Source: Sphingobium aromaticiconvertens (GTDB taxonomy: Bacteria; Pseudomonadota; Alphaproteobacteria; Sphingomonadales; Sphingomonadaceae). Taken from it: DNA of 64,000 nucleotides. Position numbers and translations under genes: made by a program. The DNA is taken from contig NZ_JBANRJ010000001.1 of the NCBI RefSeq assembly GCF_037154075.1, positions 2,785,501 through 2,849,500 on the forward strand. The letters are read 5' to 3'. Every line of letters starts with the position of its first letter. Positions within the stretch are counted from its first letter, which is position 1. Under the pieces are notes generated by a model, which was given only the letters and a program-made list of their open reading frames with translations, did no database searches and was not told the origin of the DNA. Of this stretch, positions 17,191 through 25,846 are shown piece by piece.

Positions 17191-18717
17191 ATGTCACGGC
17201 GGGAGATGGGGCTTGGTTTGGCGGCGGGCATGACCGCCCTGCCCTTTGTTGCCCATGCGGCGAAAATGGTCGGTATCCGGCAGCATGGCGCGCAAGGTGA
17301 TGGACGCAACATCGACAGCGGGGCGATCAACGCCGCCATTGAGGCTGCATCGCGCGCGGGCGGTGGTACGGTGCTGATCCCGGCAGGACGTTATCTGTGC
17401 TTCTCTATCCGGCTGCGGAGCAAGGTGACGCTGATGTTCGCTGCGGGCGCGGTGATCGAGGCGGCGGACCCCGAGCGGCATGACGGGCATTATGATGCGC
17501 CGGAGGATGGGATCGACCAGCTATACCAGGATTTCGGGCACAGCCATTGGCACAACAGCCTGATCTGGGGTGATGATGTGTCGGAGGTGGCGATCGTCGG
17601 GCCGGGGCTGATCGACGGCGCGGGCCTGACCCGCGACGGGCCGGGTGCGCGCTGGAAGAAGCAGGCGGGCGAGCGGCCTCTGTCGATGCGCGGGATGAGC
17701 GAGGCGGATATTGCCCAACTGGAACCAGCCGCCGCCGCCATGCGGGGCAAGGGCAACAAGGCGATCGCGTTCAAGAATGGGCGGAACATAAGGCTGTCAG
17801 GCTTTTCGATCCTGAAGGGCGGGCATTTCGCGATATTGGCGACGGGGACGCAAGGGCTGGAGATTAGCGACCTCAGCATCGACACCGATCGCGACGGCAT
17901 CGACCTGGACTGCGTGCGCGATGTGAAGGTCGAGCGGTGCCGGGTCAATTCGCCCAATGATGACGGGATCGTCGTCAAGAGCAGTTATGCATTGGGGCGC
18001 GCCGTCGCAGCAGAGAATATTCTGATCCGCGCCTGCGCCGTATCCGGCTACGATATGGGGTCGATGCTGGACGGAACTTTGCAGACGACCCAGCAGATCG
18101 CGCCGGATCGCGACCGGGTGACGGGGCGGATCAAGCTGGGCACGGAAAGCAATGGTGGGTACCGCAATGTGCGGATCGAGGATTGCACCTTTACCCGCTG
18201 CCGGGGACTGGCGTTGGAAACAGTCGATGGCGGTGTGATGGAAGACATCATCGTGCGCGGCCTGACGATGCGGGAGGTGACGACGGCGCCGCTTTTCCTG
18301 CGCGTGGGCGATCGGCGGCGCGGGCCTGAAGGAACCGGCATCGGCGCAATCCGGCGGGTGTCGATCAGCGATGTGCATGCGACGGGGATCGATCATCGTT
18401 TCCCGGCGAGCATCGCTGGCCTGCCGGAAAGTCCGATCGAGGATGTAACGCTGACGGACATCGACCTGACCTATCTGGGTGGTGGGACGGCGGAAGATAC
18501 GGTGCGGCGCCCCGCCGAGCTGGCCGATGCCTATCCCGAACCCAGCATGTTCGGTGTTCTTCCCGCCTGGGCGTTGTGGGTGCGTCATGCGAAGGGACTG
18601 CATATCGACGGCTTTGCCGCGCGAACGCAGAGCGCGGATGCCCGCCCTCCCTTTGTCATCGAAAATGCACCGGGTCTTCGCGTCGAACGGACATCGCTTT
18701 GGTCCGTGCGGCGTTGA
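17191..18717 (+). CDS. Glycoside hydrolase family 28 (polygalacturonase/rhamnogalacturonase-like)
   Basis: A 508-residue right-handed beta-helix enzyme that hydrolyses galacturonosyl linkages. Motifs in order: TDRDGID (232-238, equivalent of NTDG), NDDG (256-259) with the catalytic Asp pair, and RIK (313-315, substrate carboxylate binding). The usual GHG is replaced by a GSMLDG stretch, which is a deviation. The N-terminus SRREMGLGLAAG..AHA looks like a Tat leader. A TTG at 17179 overlapping the CE12 stop is an alternative start. With CE12 it would trim deacetylated pectin backbone in the periplasm. Confidence 0.9.
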   Translation: MSRREMGLGLAAGMTALPFVAHAAKMVGIRQHGAQGDGRNIDSGAINAAIEAASRAGGGTVLIPAGRYLCFSIRLRSKVTLMFAAGAVIEAADPERHDGHYDAPEDGIDQLYQDFGHSHWHNSLIWGDDVSEVAIVGPGLIDGAGLTRDGPGARWKKQAGERPLSMRGMSEADIAQLEPAAAAMRGKGNKAIAFKNGRNIRLSGFSILKGGHFAILATGTQGLEISDLSIDTDRDGIDLDCVRDVKVERCRVNSPNDDGIVVKSSYALGRAVAAENILIRACAVSGYDMGSMLDGTLQTTQQIAPDRDRVTGRIKLGTESNGGYRNVRIEDCTFTRCRGLALETVDGGVMEDIIVRGLTMREVTTAPLFLRVGDRRRGPEGTGIGAIRRVSISDVHATGIDHRFPASIAGLPESPIEDVTLTDIDLTYLGGGTAEDTVRRPAELADAYPEPSMFGVLPAWALWVRHAKGLHIDGFAARTQSADARPPFVIENAPGLRVERTSLWSVRR

Positions 18718-18728
18718 CGGCTGCATTT

Positions 18729-18758
18729 ATTCCATATATTATCACTTCATTCCATATA
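18729..18758 (+). promoter_or_regulatory. Double ATTCCATATA operator-like element upstream of rhaM
   Basis: Two perfect copies of ATTCCATATA at 18729-18738 and 18749-18758, exactly 20 bp apart start to start (two helical turns), end 19 bp before the rhaM start. The spacing and position favour binding of a dimeric regulator that controls the rhaM-GH35-GH105 unit separately from GH28. Confidence 0.7.
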
Positions 18759-18777
18759 ATGGTTTATCGGAGAGGTT

Positions 18778-19092
18778 ATGACCACCCACGCTTTCAAGAT
18801 GCAGCTAAAGCCCGGCGTGGTCGCGGAATATCGCAAGCGGCATGACGAAATCTGGCCGGAACTATCCGACCTGCTGCGCGAATCCGGTATCTATGATTAT
18901 TCAATCTTTCTGGACGAGGACACGCTATCCCTGTTCGCCGTGCTGAAGCTGCGCGAGGATAATAGCCGCGACACCCTGCCCCAGCATCCGGTGATGAAGC
19001 GCTGGTGGGACTATATGGCGCCGTTGATGGAGGTCGAGCCGGGTAACAAGCCCCGCGAATGGCCGCTGGCGCCCCTTTTCCACCTCGCCTGA
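18778..19092 (+). CDS. rhaM: L-rhamnose mutarotase
   Basis: A 104-residue protein of the RhaM/YiiL family, which interconverts alpha- and beta-L-rhamnopyranose so that the correct anomer reaches the dehydrogenase. The catalytic His22 lies in KRHDEIWPEL and the conserved WWDYM follows later; length is that of the family. The ribosome site CGGAGAGG precedes the ATG. It is the first gene after the double operator and is followed after 11 bp by GH35. Confidence 0.95.
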   Translation: MTTHAFKMQLKPGVVAEYRKRHDEIWPELSDLLRESGIYDYSIFLDEDTLSLFAVLKLREDNSRDTLPQHPVMKRWWDYMAPLMEVEPGNKPREWPLAPLFHLA

Positions 19093-19103
19093 CGGAGCCG
19101 GTC

Positions 19104-22100
19104 ATGTTGCTGCGCGCCGCCGCCCTTCTTCTGTCGTCCACGCTGCTCGTTCCGCTGCCCGTAATGGCGCAGGAGGCGAAGCCCACTGCGAACCTGTCCG
19201 CGCCGGTCAAGACGTTCGGCCGTGTGTCCTTCGACGCGCGGTCGCTGATGATCGATGGCAAGCGGCAGATCATCTGGTCTGGGGAGTTTCATCCGTTCCG
19301 CCTGCCCAGCCCCGACCTGTGGCGCGATGTTCTGCAAAAGATGAAGGCGAGCGGGTTCAACACGGTTGCGCTCTATTTCGACTGGGGATTCCACAGCCCG
19401 AAAAAGGGCGTGTATGATTTCAGCGGCATTCGTGATCTGGATCGTCTGCTCAAAATGGCTGAGGAGGAAGGCCTCTATGTCATCACCCGCGCTGGGCCTT
19501 ATGTGAATGCCGAACTGTCGCGAGGTGGCTTCCCCGGCTGGCTGGCGAATCAGCGCGGCAGGGCGCGGACCGATGATCCTGAATATATGGCCGCCGCTGA
19601 TGAATGGCTGACGCAGGTCAATGCGATCATTGCGCGTCACCAGATCAATGGCGACGGCAAGGGCAACAAGGGCAGCGTCATTCTCCACCAGATCGAGAAT
19701 GAGCTGTCCGTGACCACGGCTGCCCAGCGGCGTTATATGGATCATCTTTTTGCCAAGGCGCGGGCCGATGGCATCGATGTCCCGATTTTCCATAACGATC
19801 AGGGTCGCAACGGTTATTGGGTGCCTGAAAGCTCCAAGGTCGAAAAGGTCGTGCATGGCCCGAACGACATGTATGCGTTTGACGGCTATCCGGGTGGCAC
19901 CTGCACCGTTCAGGGCGAACCGACCCGCAATGTCGCCGCGCCCGACTGGGGCTATTATGGTCCCGGCGGGGCGAAGGGTGGCGCATCGGCCTCTCCCGAC
20001 ACGCCCGGTTTCGCAGCGGAATTTGGCGGCGGCTGGTTCGATTATTGGGGTTCCAACGGCGGCTATGCGTGCAACGCAATCCAGCGGGGCAAGCGGTTCC
20101 AGCGGGTCTTCTACGGCACCAATCTGGCCAACGGCATCGGCATCCAGAGTTTCTACATGGTCTATGGCGGGACCAGTTGGGGATGGCTGCCCGCGCCAGT
20201 GGTGTTCACCAGTTATGATTATGGCGCGGCAATCTCCGAAGCGCGCGAGGTTCGCGGCAAGGCCGAGGAACTCAAGCAGCTTGGCGGACTGATCGCGGCG
20301 GTGCCCGATCTGGCGGGGATGATCCCGGCGGGTGCGGTGCAGATTTCCTCGCCCAATATTCAGGTCTATCATAATAAAAGTCCGGAGAGCGATGCGCGCT
20401 TCCTGATGGTGACGCACAAGCCGTCCAATGGGAAGACAGACGACAGCTTTACCATCACGGCGGATTTGCCGGACGGGCGCTATGTGCTGCCGATGCGGTT
20501 GAACGGCTTTGACGCCAAGTGGCTGGTCGCGGGCGTGACTATCGGTGGGCAGCGGCTGGTCTATTCGACGTCGGAGTTGCAGACGGCGCTGAGGATCGAC
20601 GGCAAGGATCTGGCGCTGGTCTATGGGCGCGCGGGTGAGCCGGGCGAGACGGTGCTGCGCTATGCCTCCGCGCCCACAGTCACGGTGCTGGAAGGTGATG
20701 TGACGAGTGCGTTCGACGCGGCGAAGGGCGATTTGAAGCTGAATTATGCCCATAAGGGACGCTCGGTCGTGCGGATCGAGGGGGGCGGTCGCCCTGCCCT
20801 GACGCTGCTGATCGCCGATGAAGCCGAAGGCGCACGGTACTGGACACCGCAGATGAACATTCTGGTGCGCGGGCCTGCTCTTGTGCGAACGGCAAAAGCA
20901 CGCGGCGGACAGTTGGCGCTGACCGGCGATACCACGAGCGAGGCACCGCTGGAAATCTGGGCGCCTGCCACGTTGAACAGTGTGAGTTGGAACGGCGCGA
21001 AGGTGGCGATGAAGGCCAGCGCCATCGGCAGCCTGTCGGCGACACAGGCGCTGGCCGGACCAGCGGACGTCGTGCTGCCGCAATTGACGGGCTGGCGCGT
21101 CGCCAAGGGATCGCCCGAGGCGGAGCCTGCGTTCGACGACAAGAACTGGCAGGCGATCGACAACCGCTCGTCCGCCAGCATCACCGCGCGGCCGGACGGG
21201 CAGCCTAATATGGGCATGGACTCCTATGGCTTCCATGATGGCGACGTCTGGTATCGCGGGCGCTTTACCGGGACGCCGGACGCTAAGGCGCTGGCGCTTT
21301 ATTACGGCGCAGGCGGTTCGGGCATGGTGCAGGCCTGGGTCGATGGCCAGTTCATCGGTCAGGGCGAATTGCCCGGCGGCCTGCCCCGTCCGATCACGAC
21401 CGGCACAGCGCGGTTCACCTTGCCCGCCAGCGCCCAGACGCCCGGCGAGCATGTGCTGAGCGTCATGGTCCGCAATAATGGCCATAACTGGGATCTGGAC
21501 GTCGATGATTTCCACAAGGAAGCACGCGGCCTGATCTCCGCATCGGTCGAAGCGCCCGGTGGGCGCAGCTTCGGCGTGCCGATTGCCTGGAAAATTCAGG
21601 GCAAGCAGGGCGGCGAAGACCTGACCGATCCGGTGCGCGGCGTCGCCAATAATGGCGGCCTGGCGGGCGAACGGCAGGGTTGGCATCTGCCCGGCTTCAA
21701 CGACGCCAAATGGGCGAGCGCATCGGTCCCGGCGGCAAAGGCGGAGGCGGGCACAAGCTGGTATCGCACCAGCTTCGACCTTGCCGTGCCCAAGGGGCAG
21801 GACGCGACCATCGCTCTGTCCTTTGGCGATACCGATACGCCGCGTTCGGTTGGCCACTATCGCGTGCTAATGTTCGTCAATGGCTGGAACATGGGGCAGT
21901 TCATCGCCCATGTCGGGCCGCAACGTATCTTTCCGATCCCCGAGGGCATTTTGAACCATCGGGGCATCAACCATGTCGCGCTCGCCGTCACATCCGATGG
22001 CGAGCCGGGTAACGCGCTGGAACAGGTCCGGCTCGTCACCCTTCGCAACGTCCGGGGCGGATTGCCGGTGCAGATGGTCGCCGCGCCCAACAGCCCCTCA

Positions 22101-22121
22101 GAACTCAACAGGAGACAATAA
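19104..22121 (+). CDS. Beta-galactosidase family GH35, exported
   Basis: A 1005-residue enzyme with a signal peptide (LLLSSTLLVPLPVMAQ). The GH35 barrel begins GKRQIIWSGEFHPFRLP and contains HQIENEL (acid/base Glu200) and AAEFGGGWFDYWG (nucleophile Glu306). C-terminal beta-sandwich domains follow, one with a WDLDVDDFHKEARG segment. It removes terminal beta-galactose, most likely from galactan or arabinogalactan side chains of RG-I. The start was set at 19104, after GGAG and 11 bp past rhaM. A long antisense frame on the opposite strand is a codon-bias shadow. Confidence 0.93.
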   Translation: MLLRAAALLLSSTLLVPLPVMAQEAKPTANLSAPVKTFGRVSFDARSLMIDGKRQIIWSGEFHPFRLPSPDLWRDVLQKMKASGFNTVALYFDWGFHSPKKGVYDFSGIRDLDRLLKMAEEEGLYVITRAGPYVNAELSRGGFPGWLANQRGRARTDDPEYMAAADEWLTQVNAIIARHQINGDGKGNKGSVILHQIENELSVTTAAQRRYMDHLFAKARADGIDVPIFHNDQGRNGYWVPESSKVEKVVHGPNDMYAFDGYPGGTCTVQGEPTRNVAAPDWGYYGPGGAKGGASASPDTPGFAAEFGGGWFDYWGSNGGYACNAIQRGKRFQRVFYGTNLANGIGIQSFYMVYGGTSWGWLPAPVVFTSYDYGAAISEAREVRGKAEELKQLGGLIAAVPDLAGMIPAGAVQISSPNIQVYHNKSPESDARFLMVTHKPSNGKTDDSFTITADLPDGRYVLPMRLNGFDAKWLVAGVTIGGQRLVYSTSELQTALRIDGKDLALVYGRAGEPGETVLRYASAPTVTVLEGDVTSAFDAAKGDLKLNYAHKGRSVVRIEGGGRPALTLLIADEAEGARYWTPQMNILVRGPALVRTAKARGGQLALTGDTTSEAPLEIWAPATLNSVSWNGAKVAMKASAIGSLSATQALAGPADVVLPQLTGWRVAKGSPEAEPAFDDKNWQAIDNRSSASITARPDGQPNMGMDSYGFHDGDVWYRGRFTGTPDAKALALYYGAGGSGMVQAWVDGQFIGQGELPGGLPRPITTGTARFTLPASAQTPGEHVLSVMVRNNGHNWDLDVDDFHKEARGLISASVEAPGGRSFGVPIAWKIQGKQGGEDLTDPVRGVANNGGLAGERQGWHLPGFNDAKWASASVPAAKAEAGTSWYRTSFDLAVPKGQDATIALSFGDTDTPRSVGHYRVLMFVNGWNMGQFIAHVGPQRIFPIPEGILNHRGINHVALAVTSDGEPGNALEQVRLVTLRNVRGGLPVQMVAAPNSPSELNRRQ

Positions 22122-23237
22122 TTGGCCGCCCTCAACCACGACATCCCGCGCGCAGACGTCAGCGCGGCGATTGCCAAGCTGATGCACAACCTCGTCAACA
22201 TCAAGGACGAGACGGGGGAGTTCCTGCTCCATCTGGAAGATGGACGTATCATTGACACCAAGGGTTGGGCCGGGTGGGAATGGACCCATGGCATCGGCCT
22301 GTTCGGCATGTGGCGCTATTTTGAGCAGACCGGCGACGCGAATGCTCTGGCGATCATCAAACAGTGGTTTGAAGACCGCTTTGCCGAGGGCACGCCGACC
22401 AAGAATATCAACACGATGGCGCCCTTCATAACGCTGGCCTATCTGTATGAATATGAGCCGGACCCGCGCTACATCCCCTATCTGGATACATGGGCCGAAT
22501 GGCTGATGGCGCCCGATGGGCTGCCCAAGACCGAGGAAGGCGGCTTCCAGCACATCGTCTTTAATGACGAGAATCCCGGCGAGATGTGGGACGACACCTT
22601 GATGATGTCGGTCCTGCCGCTGGCCAAGATCGGCCTGCTGCTGAACCGCCCGCATTATGTAGAGGAAGCCAAACGCCAGTTCCTCATCCACATCAAATAT
22701 CTGTTCGACAGTAAGACGGGCCTGTGGTTCCATGGCTGGGATTTCAACGGTCGCCACAATTTCGCTGAGGCGCTGTGGGCGCGCGGCAATTGCTGGGTGA
22801 CGATCGCGATCCCCGAGATCATCGAGATTCTGGATTTGCCGCAGGGCGACGCGATTCGCAGCTTCCTGATCGACACGCTGGCCGCTCAGGTGAAGACGCT
22901 GGCCGAAACTCAGGATGCCGAGACGGGCCTGTGGCACACGCTGATCGTCGATCCGACCAGCTATCTGGAGGCATCGGCCACCGCCGGTTTCGCCTATGGC
23001 ATCCTGAAGGGCGTGCGTAAGGGCTATCTGCCGCGTCATTATGAGGAAGTCGGCATCAAGGCCGTGCGCGGCGTGCTGGCGAATATCGACGAGACAGGCG
23101 AACTGAAGCAGGTCAGCTTCGGCACGGCGATGGGTGACACCCAGCAATTCTACAAGGACATTGCGCTGACCTCCATGCCTTATGGTCAGAGTCTGGCTAT
23201 CTGTGCCCTGGGTGAGTTCCTGCGGACCTACATCTGA
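22122..23237 (+). CDS. Unsaturated rhamnogalacturonyl hydrolase (GH105)
   Basis: A 371-residue (alpha/alpha)6-barrel enzyme that hydrates the 4,5-unsaturated galacturonosyl end left by lyases and releases L-rhamnose. Family segments: GWAGWEWTHGIGLFGMWRYF, NINTMAPFITLAYLYEY, the MWDDTLMM motif with the catalytic Asp (155-162), and FHGWDFNGRHNFAEALWARG. It has no signal peptide, so it is cytosolic. TTG 22122 follows AGGAGA at 7 bp and abuts the GH35 stop. It links PL26 products to the rhamnose and KduI routes. Confidence 0.92.
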   Translation: MAALNHDIPRADVSAAIAKLMHNLVNIKDETGEFLLHLEDGRIIDTKGWAGWEWTHGIGLFGMWRYFEQTGDANALAIIKQWFEDRFAEGTPTKNINTMAPFITLAYLYEYEPDPRYIPYLDTWAEWLMAPDGLPKTEEGGFQHIVFNDENPGEMWDDTLMMSVLPLAKIGLLLNRPHYVEEAKRQFLIHIKYLFDSKTGLWFHGWDFNGRHNFAEALWARGNCWVTIAIPEIIEILDLPQGDAIRSFLIDTLAAQVKTLAETQDAETGLWHTLIVDPTSYLEASATAGFAYGILKGVRKGYLPRHYEEVGIKAVRGVLANIDETGELKQVSFGTAMGDTQQFYKDIALTSMPYGQSLAICALGEFLRTYI

Positions 23238-23244
23238 TTGATCG

Positions 23245-23272
23245 GGGCGGCGGGCATTCGGGTTCGCCGCCC
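23245..23272 (+). terminator. GC-rich hairpin between GH105 and the transporter
   Basis: GGGCGGCG (23245-23252) pairs perfectly with CGCCGCCC (23265-23272) across a 12-nt loop, 8 bp after the GH105 stop. There is no U-tract, so it is more likely an mRNA-stability or partial-termination element than a full terminator. Confidence 0.5.
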
Positions 23273-23319
23273 TTCACCACCACGGGCGACAGGCAAGAGC
23301 TACGCCCAGGAGAGCGACT

Positions 23320-24855
23320 TTGAACCCAGCCCCCCCTGCCCCGGCCACCGGCGCACGCCCCGTTCGCCTGATCAATTATGTCGCCTATGGGTCGAACGAT
23401 GTGCTGGGCGCGGGGTCGATGGCGGTCATTTCCGGCTGGGTCCTGATCTTCTATACGCAGTTCTGCGGCCTTTCCGCCGGACAAGCGGCGACGATCTTTG
23501 CCGTGGCGCGCGTGCTGGACGCCTTCGCCTCGCCACTGATCGGCTATATCTCTGACCATTTCGGCGCGACCTGGCTGGGTCGTAAATTTGGACGGCGGCG
23601 CTTCTTCATCCTTGCGGCCATCCCGCTACTCCCCAGTTTCGCGCTGATGTGGCTGCCGGGGCAGAGCTTCTGGTATTATCTTGTCAGCTATGTGCTGTTC
23701 GAACTGGTCTATGCGATGGAGATAATCCCGTTCGAGACGCTGGCCGCCGAAATGTCGAGCGATTACAAGACCAAAGCGAAGTTCGCCGGGTCGCGCATCC
23801 TGTTCGGGCAGGTTTCCGCGATCCTCGCCGGTTTCCTGCCGATGTGGCTGATTACGGCCCTTGGCCGGGATAGCGCCGACACTTTCTTCTACATGGGCAT
23901 GATCTTTGCCGTGTTGTTCATGGCGACGGCGGCCTTCCTCTACTTCTTCTCGTGGGAACGGCATATGCCGGGCGCGGCGGCGCTGGAGGTGCAGGCTGCC
24001 CCCGGTGGCGGCGGCGTTGGGTCCGCGTTCAAGGCTCTGTATCGCAATCTGTTCTCGACCATGCGCATCCGGGCCTTCCGCCTGCATCTGGGCATGTATC
24101 TGGGCGGCTATATCAGTCAGGACATCTTCAACGCGGCTTTCACCTTCTTCGTGATCTTTGCGCTGGCCGGATCGACGGCGATCGCTTCAGGCCTGCTGGG
24201 CACCATGTATATCGTGCAGTTCGTGGCGGTCATCATCGCCATCAATCTGGCGCTGCGTGCGTCACCCAGCCTTGCCTACCAGATTGCGGCGACCTGCTTT
24301 GGCGCGGGCGTGCTGGTGCTGCTGGCCTTCTGGAACGGCGGCGTGACGGCGGCGAGCTGGCTGCTGTGGGTGCCGATCGCGCTGGCGGGGCTTGGCCGCG
24401 GGGCGCTCAACTATATTCCCTGGGCGACCTATAATTATATGGCCGATGTGGACGAGATCGTGACCGGCCAACGGCGCGAAGGCAGCTTTGCAGGGGTGAT
24501 GACCTTCGTTCGCAAGGCGACGCAGGCCGCCGCCGTCGCCGGTGTGGGCTTCATCATGCAGGCGGGCGGATTTGTGTCGGGCGCGCCGGTGCAGAGCGCG
24601 GGCGCGATCCATACCATCGCGCTGCTGCTGGGCATCGGGACGATCGGCACGCTGGCCTTTGGCATCATCGTGTCCACGCGCTTCCGCCTGACGCCCCGGA
24701 CGCATGACATATTGATGCGCGAGATCGAGCATCTGCGCGGTGGTGCGCGAGTGCCAACATCGCCGGAACATCGCGCGGTGGTCGAGGATCTGTCGGGCTG
24801 GCGCTATGAGCAGTTGTGGGGCAAAAATCCCGTCGCGCAGACGGCCGCATCGTGA
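23320..24855 (+). CDS. GPH-type MFS sugar (oligosaccharide) symporter
   Basis: A 511-residue inner-membrane protein with about 12 helices, of the glycoside-pentoside-hexuronide:cation symporter type. Typical features are an N-terminal YGSNDVLGAGSMAVISGWVL helix, the charged loop SDHFGATWLGRKFGRRRFF between helices 2 and 3, and EIIPFETLAAEMSSDYKTKA. It probably imports unsaturated di- or oligosaccharides from the periplasm to GH105. TTG 23320 follows AGGAGAG. The stop overlaps the GTG of the next gene (GTGA). Confidence 0.88.
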   Translation: MNPAPPAPATGARPVRLINYVAYGSNDVLGAGSMAVISGWVLIFYTQFCGLSAGQAATIFAVARVLDAFASPLIGYISDHFGATWLGRKFGRRRFFILAAIPLLPSFALMWLPGQSFWYYLVSYVLFELVYAMEIIPFETLAAEMSSDYKTKAKFAGSRILFGQVSAILAGFLPMWLITALGRDSADTFFYMGMIFAVLFMATAAFLYFFSWERHMPGAAALEVQAAPGGGGVGSAFKALYRNLFSTMRIRAFRLHLGMYLGGYISQDIFNAAFTFFVIFALAGSTAIASGLLGTMYIVQFVAVIIAINLALRASPSLAYQIAATCFGAGVLVLLAFWNGGVTAASWLLWVPIALAGLGRGALNYIPWATYNYMADVDEIVTGQRREGSFAGVMTFVRKATQAAAVAGVGFIMQAGGFVSGAPVQSAGAIHTIALLLGIGTIGTLAFGIIVSTRFRLTPRTHDILMREIEHLRGGARVPTSPEHRAVVEDLSGWRYEQLWGKNPVAQTAAS

Positions 24856-25822
24856 TCGGTCTGGCCGCGCTGCTGCTGGCGGGCGCTGCCGCCGGTAGCG
24901 ATGTCGCACCCAAGCCACTGTTTCGTGATCCGGTCCATGACGGGGCGGCCGACGCATCGACCGTCTATGACCGCAAGAGCGGCGAATGGGTGATGTTCTA
25001 TACCAATCGCCGGGCGAACATGCCGCTGGCGGATGCGAAGGACGTCCGCTGGGTCCACGGCACGCATATCGGCATGGCCCGGTCGCGCGATGGCGCACAG
25101 TGGCGCTATGCCGGCGTCGCCGACATTCCCAGATCCTGCTCAGGCGAAACGCAGTGGGCGCCCGAGGTTCAGCGGTTCGAGGGGCAGTGGCATATGTGGC
25201 TGACCGTCGTTCCGGGTGTGTTCAACGACTGGAATCATGAGCGGTTCATCGTTCACCTGACCAGCACGGACCTGAAAAGCTGGAGCTGCGGCGAGCGGCT
25301 GGAGCTTGGCTCCGACCGGGTGATCGACGCGAGCGTCGCGGCGCTACCGGGCGGCGGATACCGGCTATGGTATAATGATGAGCGGCAGAACAAGGCGATC
25401 CGCTATGCCGACAGCGCAGACCTGATCCACTGGACGGTGAAGGACCGGATTACCGATACGCCGGGCGAAGGCCCCAAGGCGTTTCGCTGGAAGGGCACTG
25501 GTGGCTGGTGTCGGATGCATGGAAGGGCCTGCTGATGATGCGGTCCGTTGATGGCGTCACCTGGACACGGCAGGACGGCTATTTGCTGCCCGATGCGGGT
25601 CAGGCGCCGACCGATGGGGCCAAGGGGCAGCATCCCGACGTGATCGTTGCGGGGAAGCGCGCCTATCTCATCTACTTTGTCCATCAGGGCGGTGAGGATG
25701 AGGCAAGGGCCAACCCCGACTGGCATCGCCGGTCGGTGCTTCAGATTGTCGAGTTGAAAGAAAAGAACGGCGTGATTACGGTCGATCGCAACGCGCCGGT
25801 GCATGTCCGGCTAAAACGCTGA
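24852..25822 (+). pseudogene. Exported GH43/GH32-like five-bladed-propeller hydrolase, frameshifted
   Basis: GTG 24852 (overlapping the transporter stop) opens a signal peptide and a propeller fold: FRDPVHDGAADASTVYD, EWVMFYTNRR, GETQWAPEVQRFEGQWHMWL and VIDASVAALPGGGYRLWYND. At about 25494-25498 the frame is lost after FRWKG, and it resumes in another frame as HWWLVSDAWKGLLMMRSVDG and continues to 25822. Adding one C (GGC-CAC) gives an uninterrupted protein of about 323 residues. Fold and Asp/Glu pattern fit clan GH-F/J glycosidases; the specificity is unknown. Either a recent mutation or a sequencing error. Confidence 0.78.
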
Positions 25823-25846
25823 ACTAGACTATTAGGGGGGATATAT

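Noticed and set aside
19011..21857. 948-residue open frame antisense to the GH35 gene
   Set aside because: Low-complexity His/Arg/Asp composition typical of a reverse-frame shadow in GC-rich DNA; the plus strand has an unambiguous GH35 enzyme.
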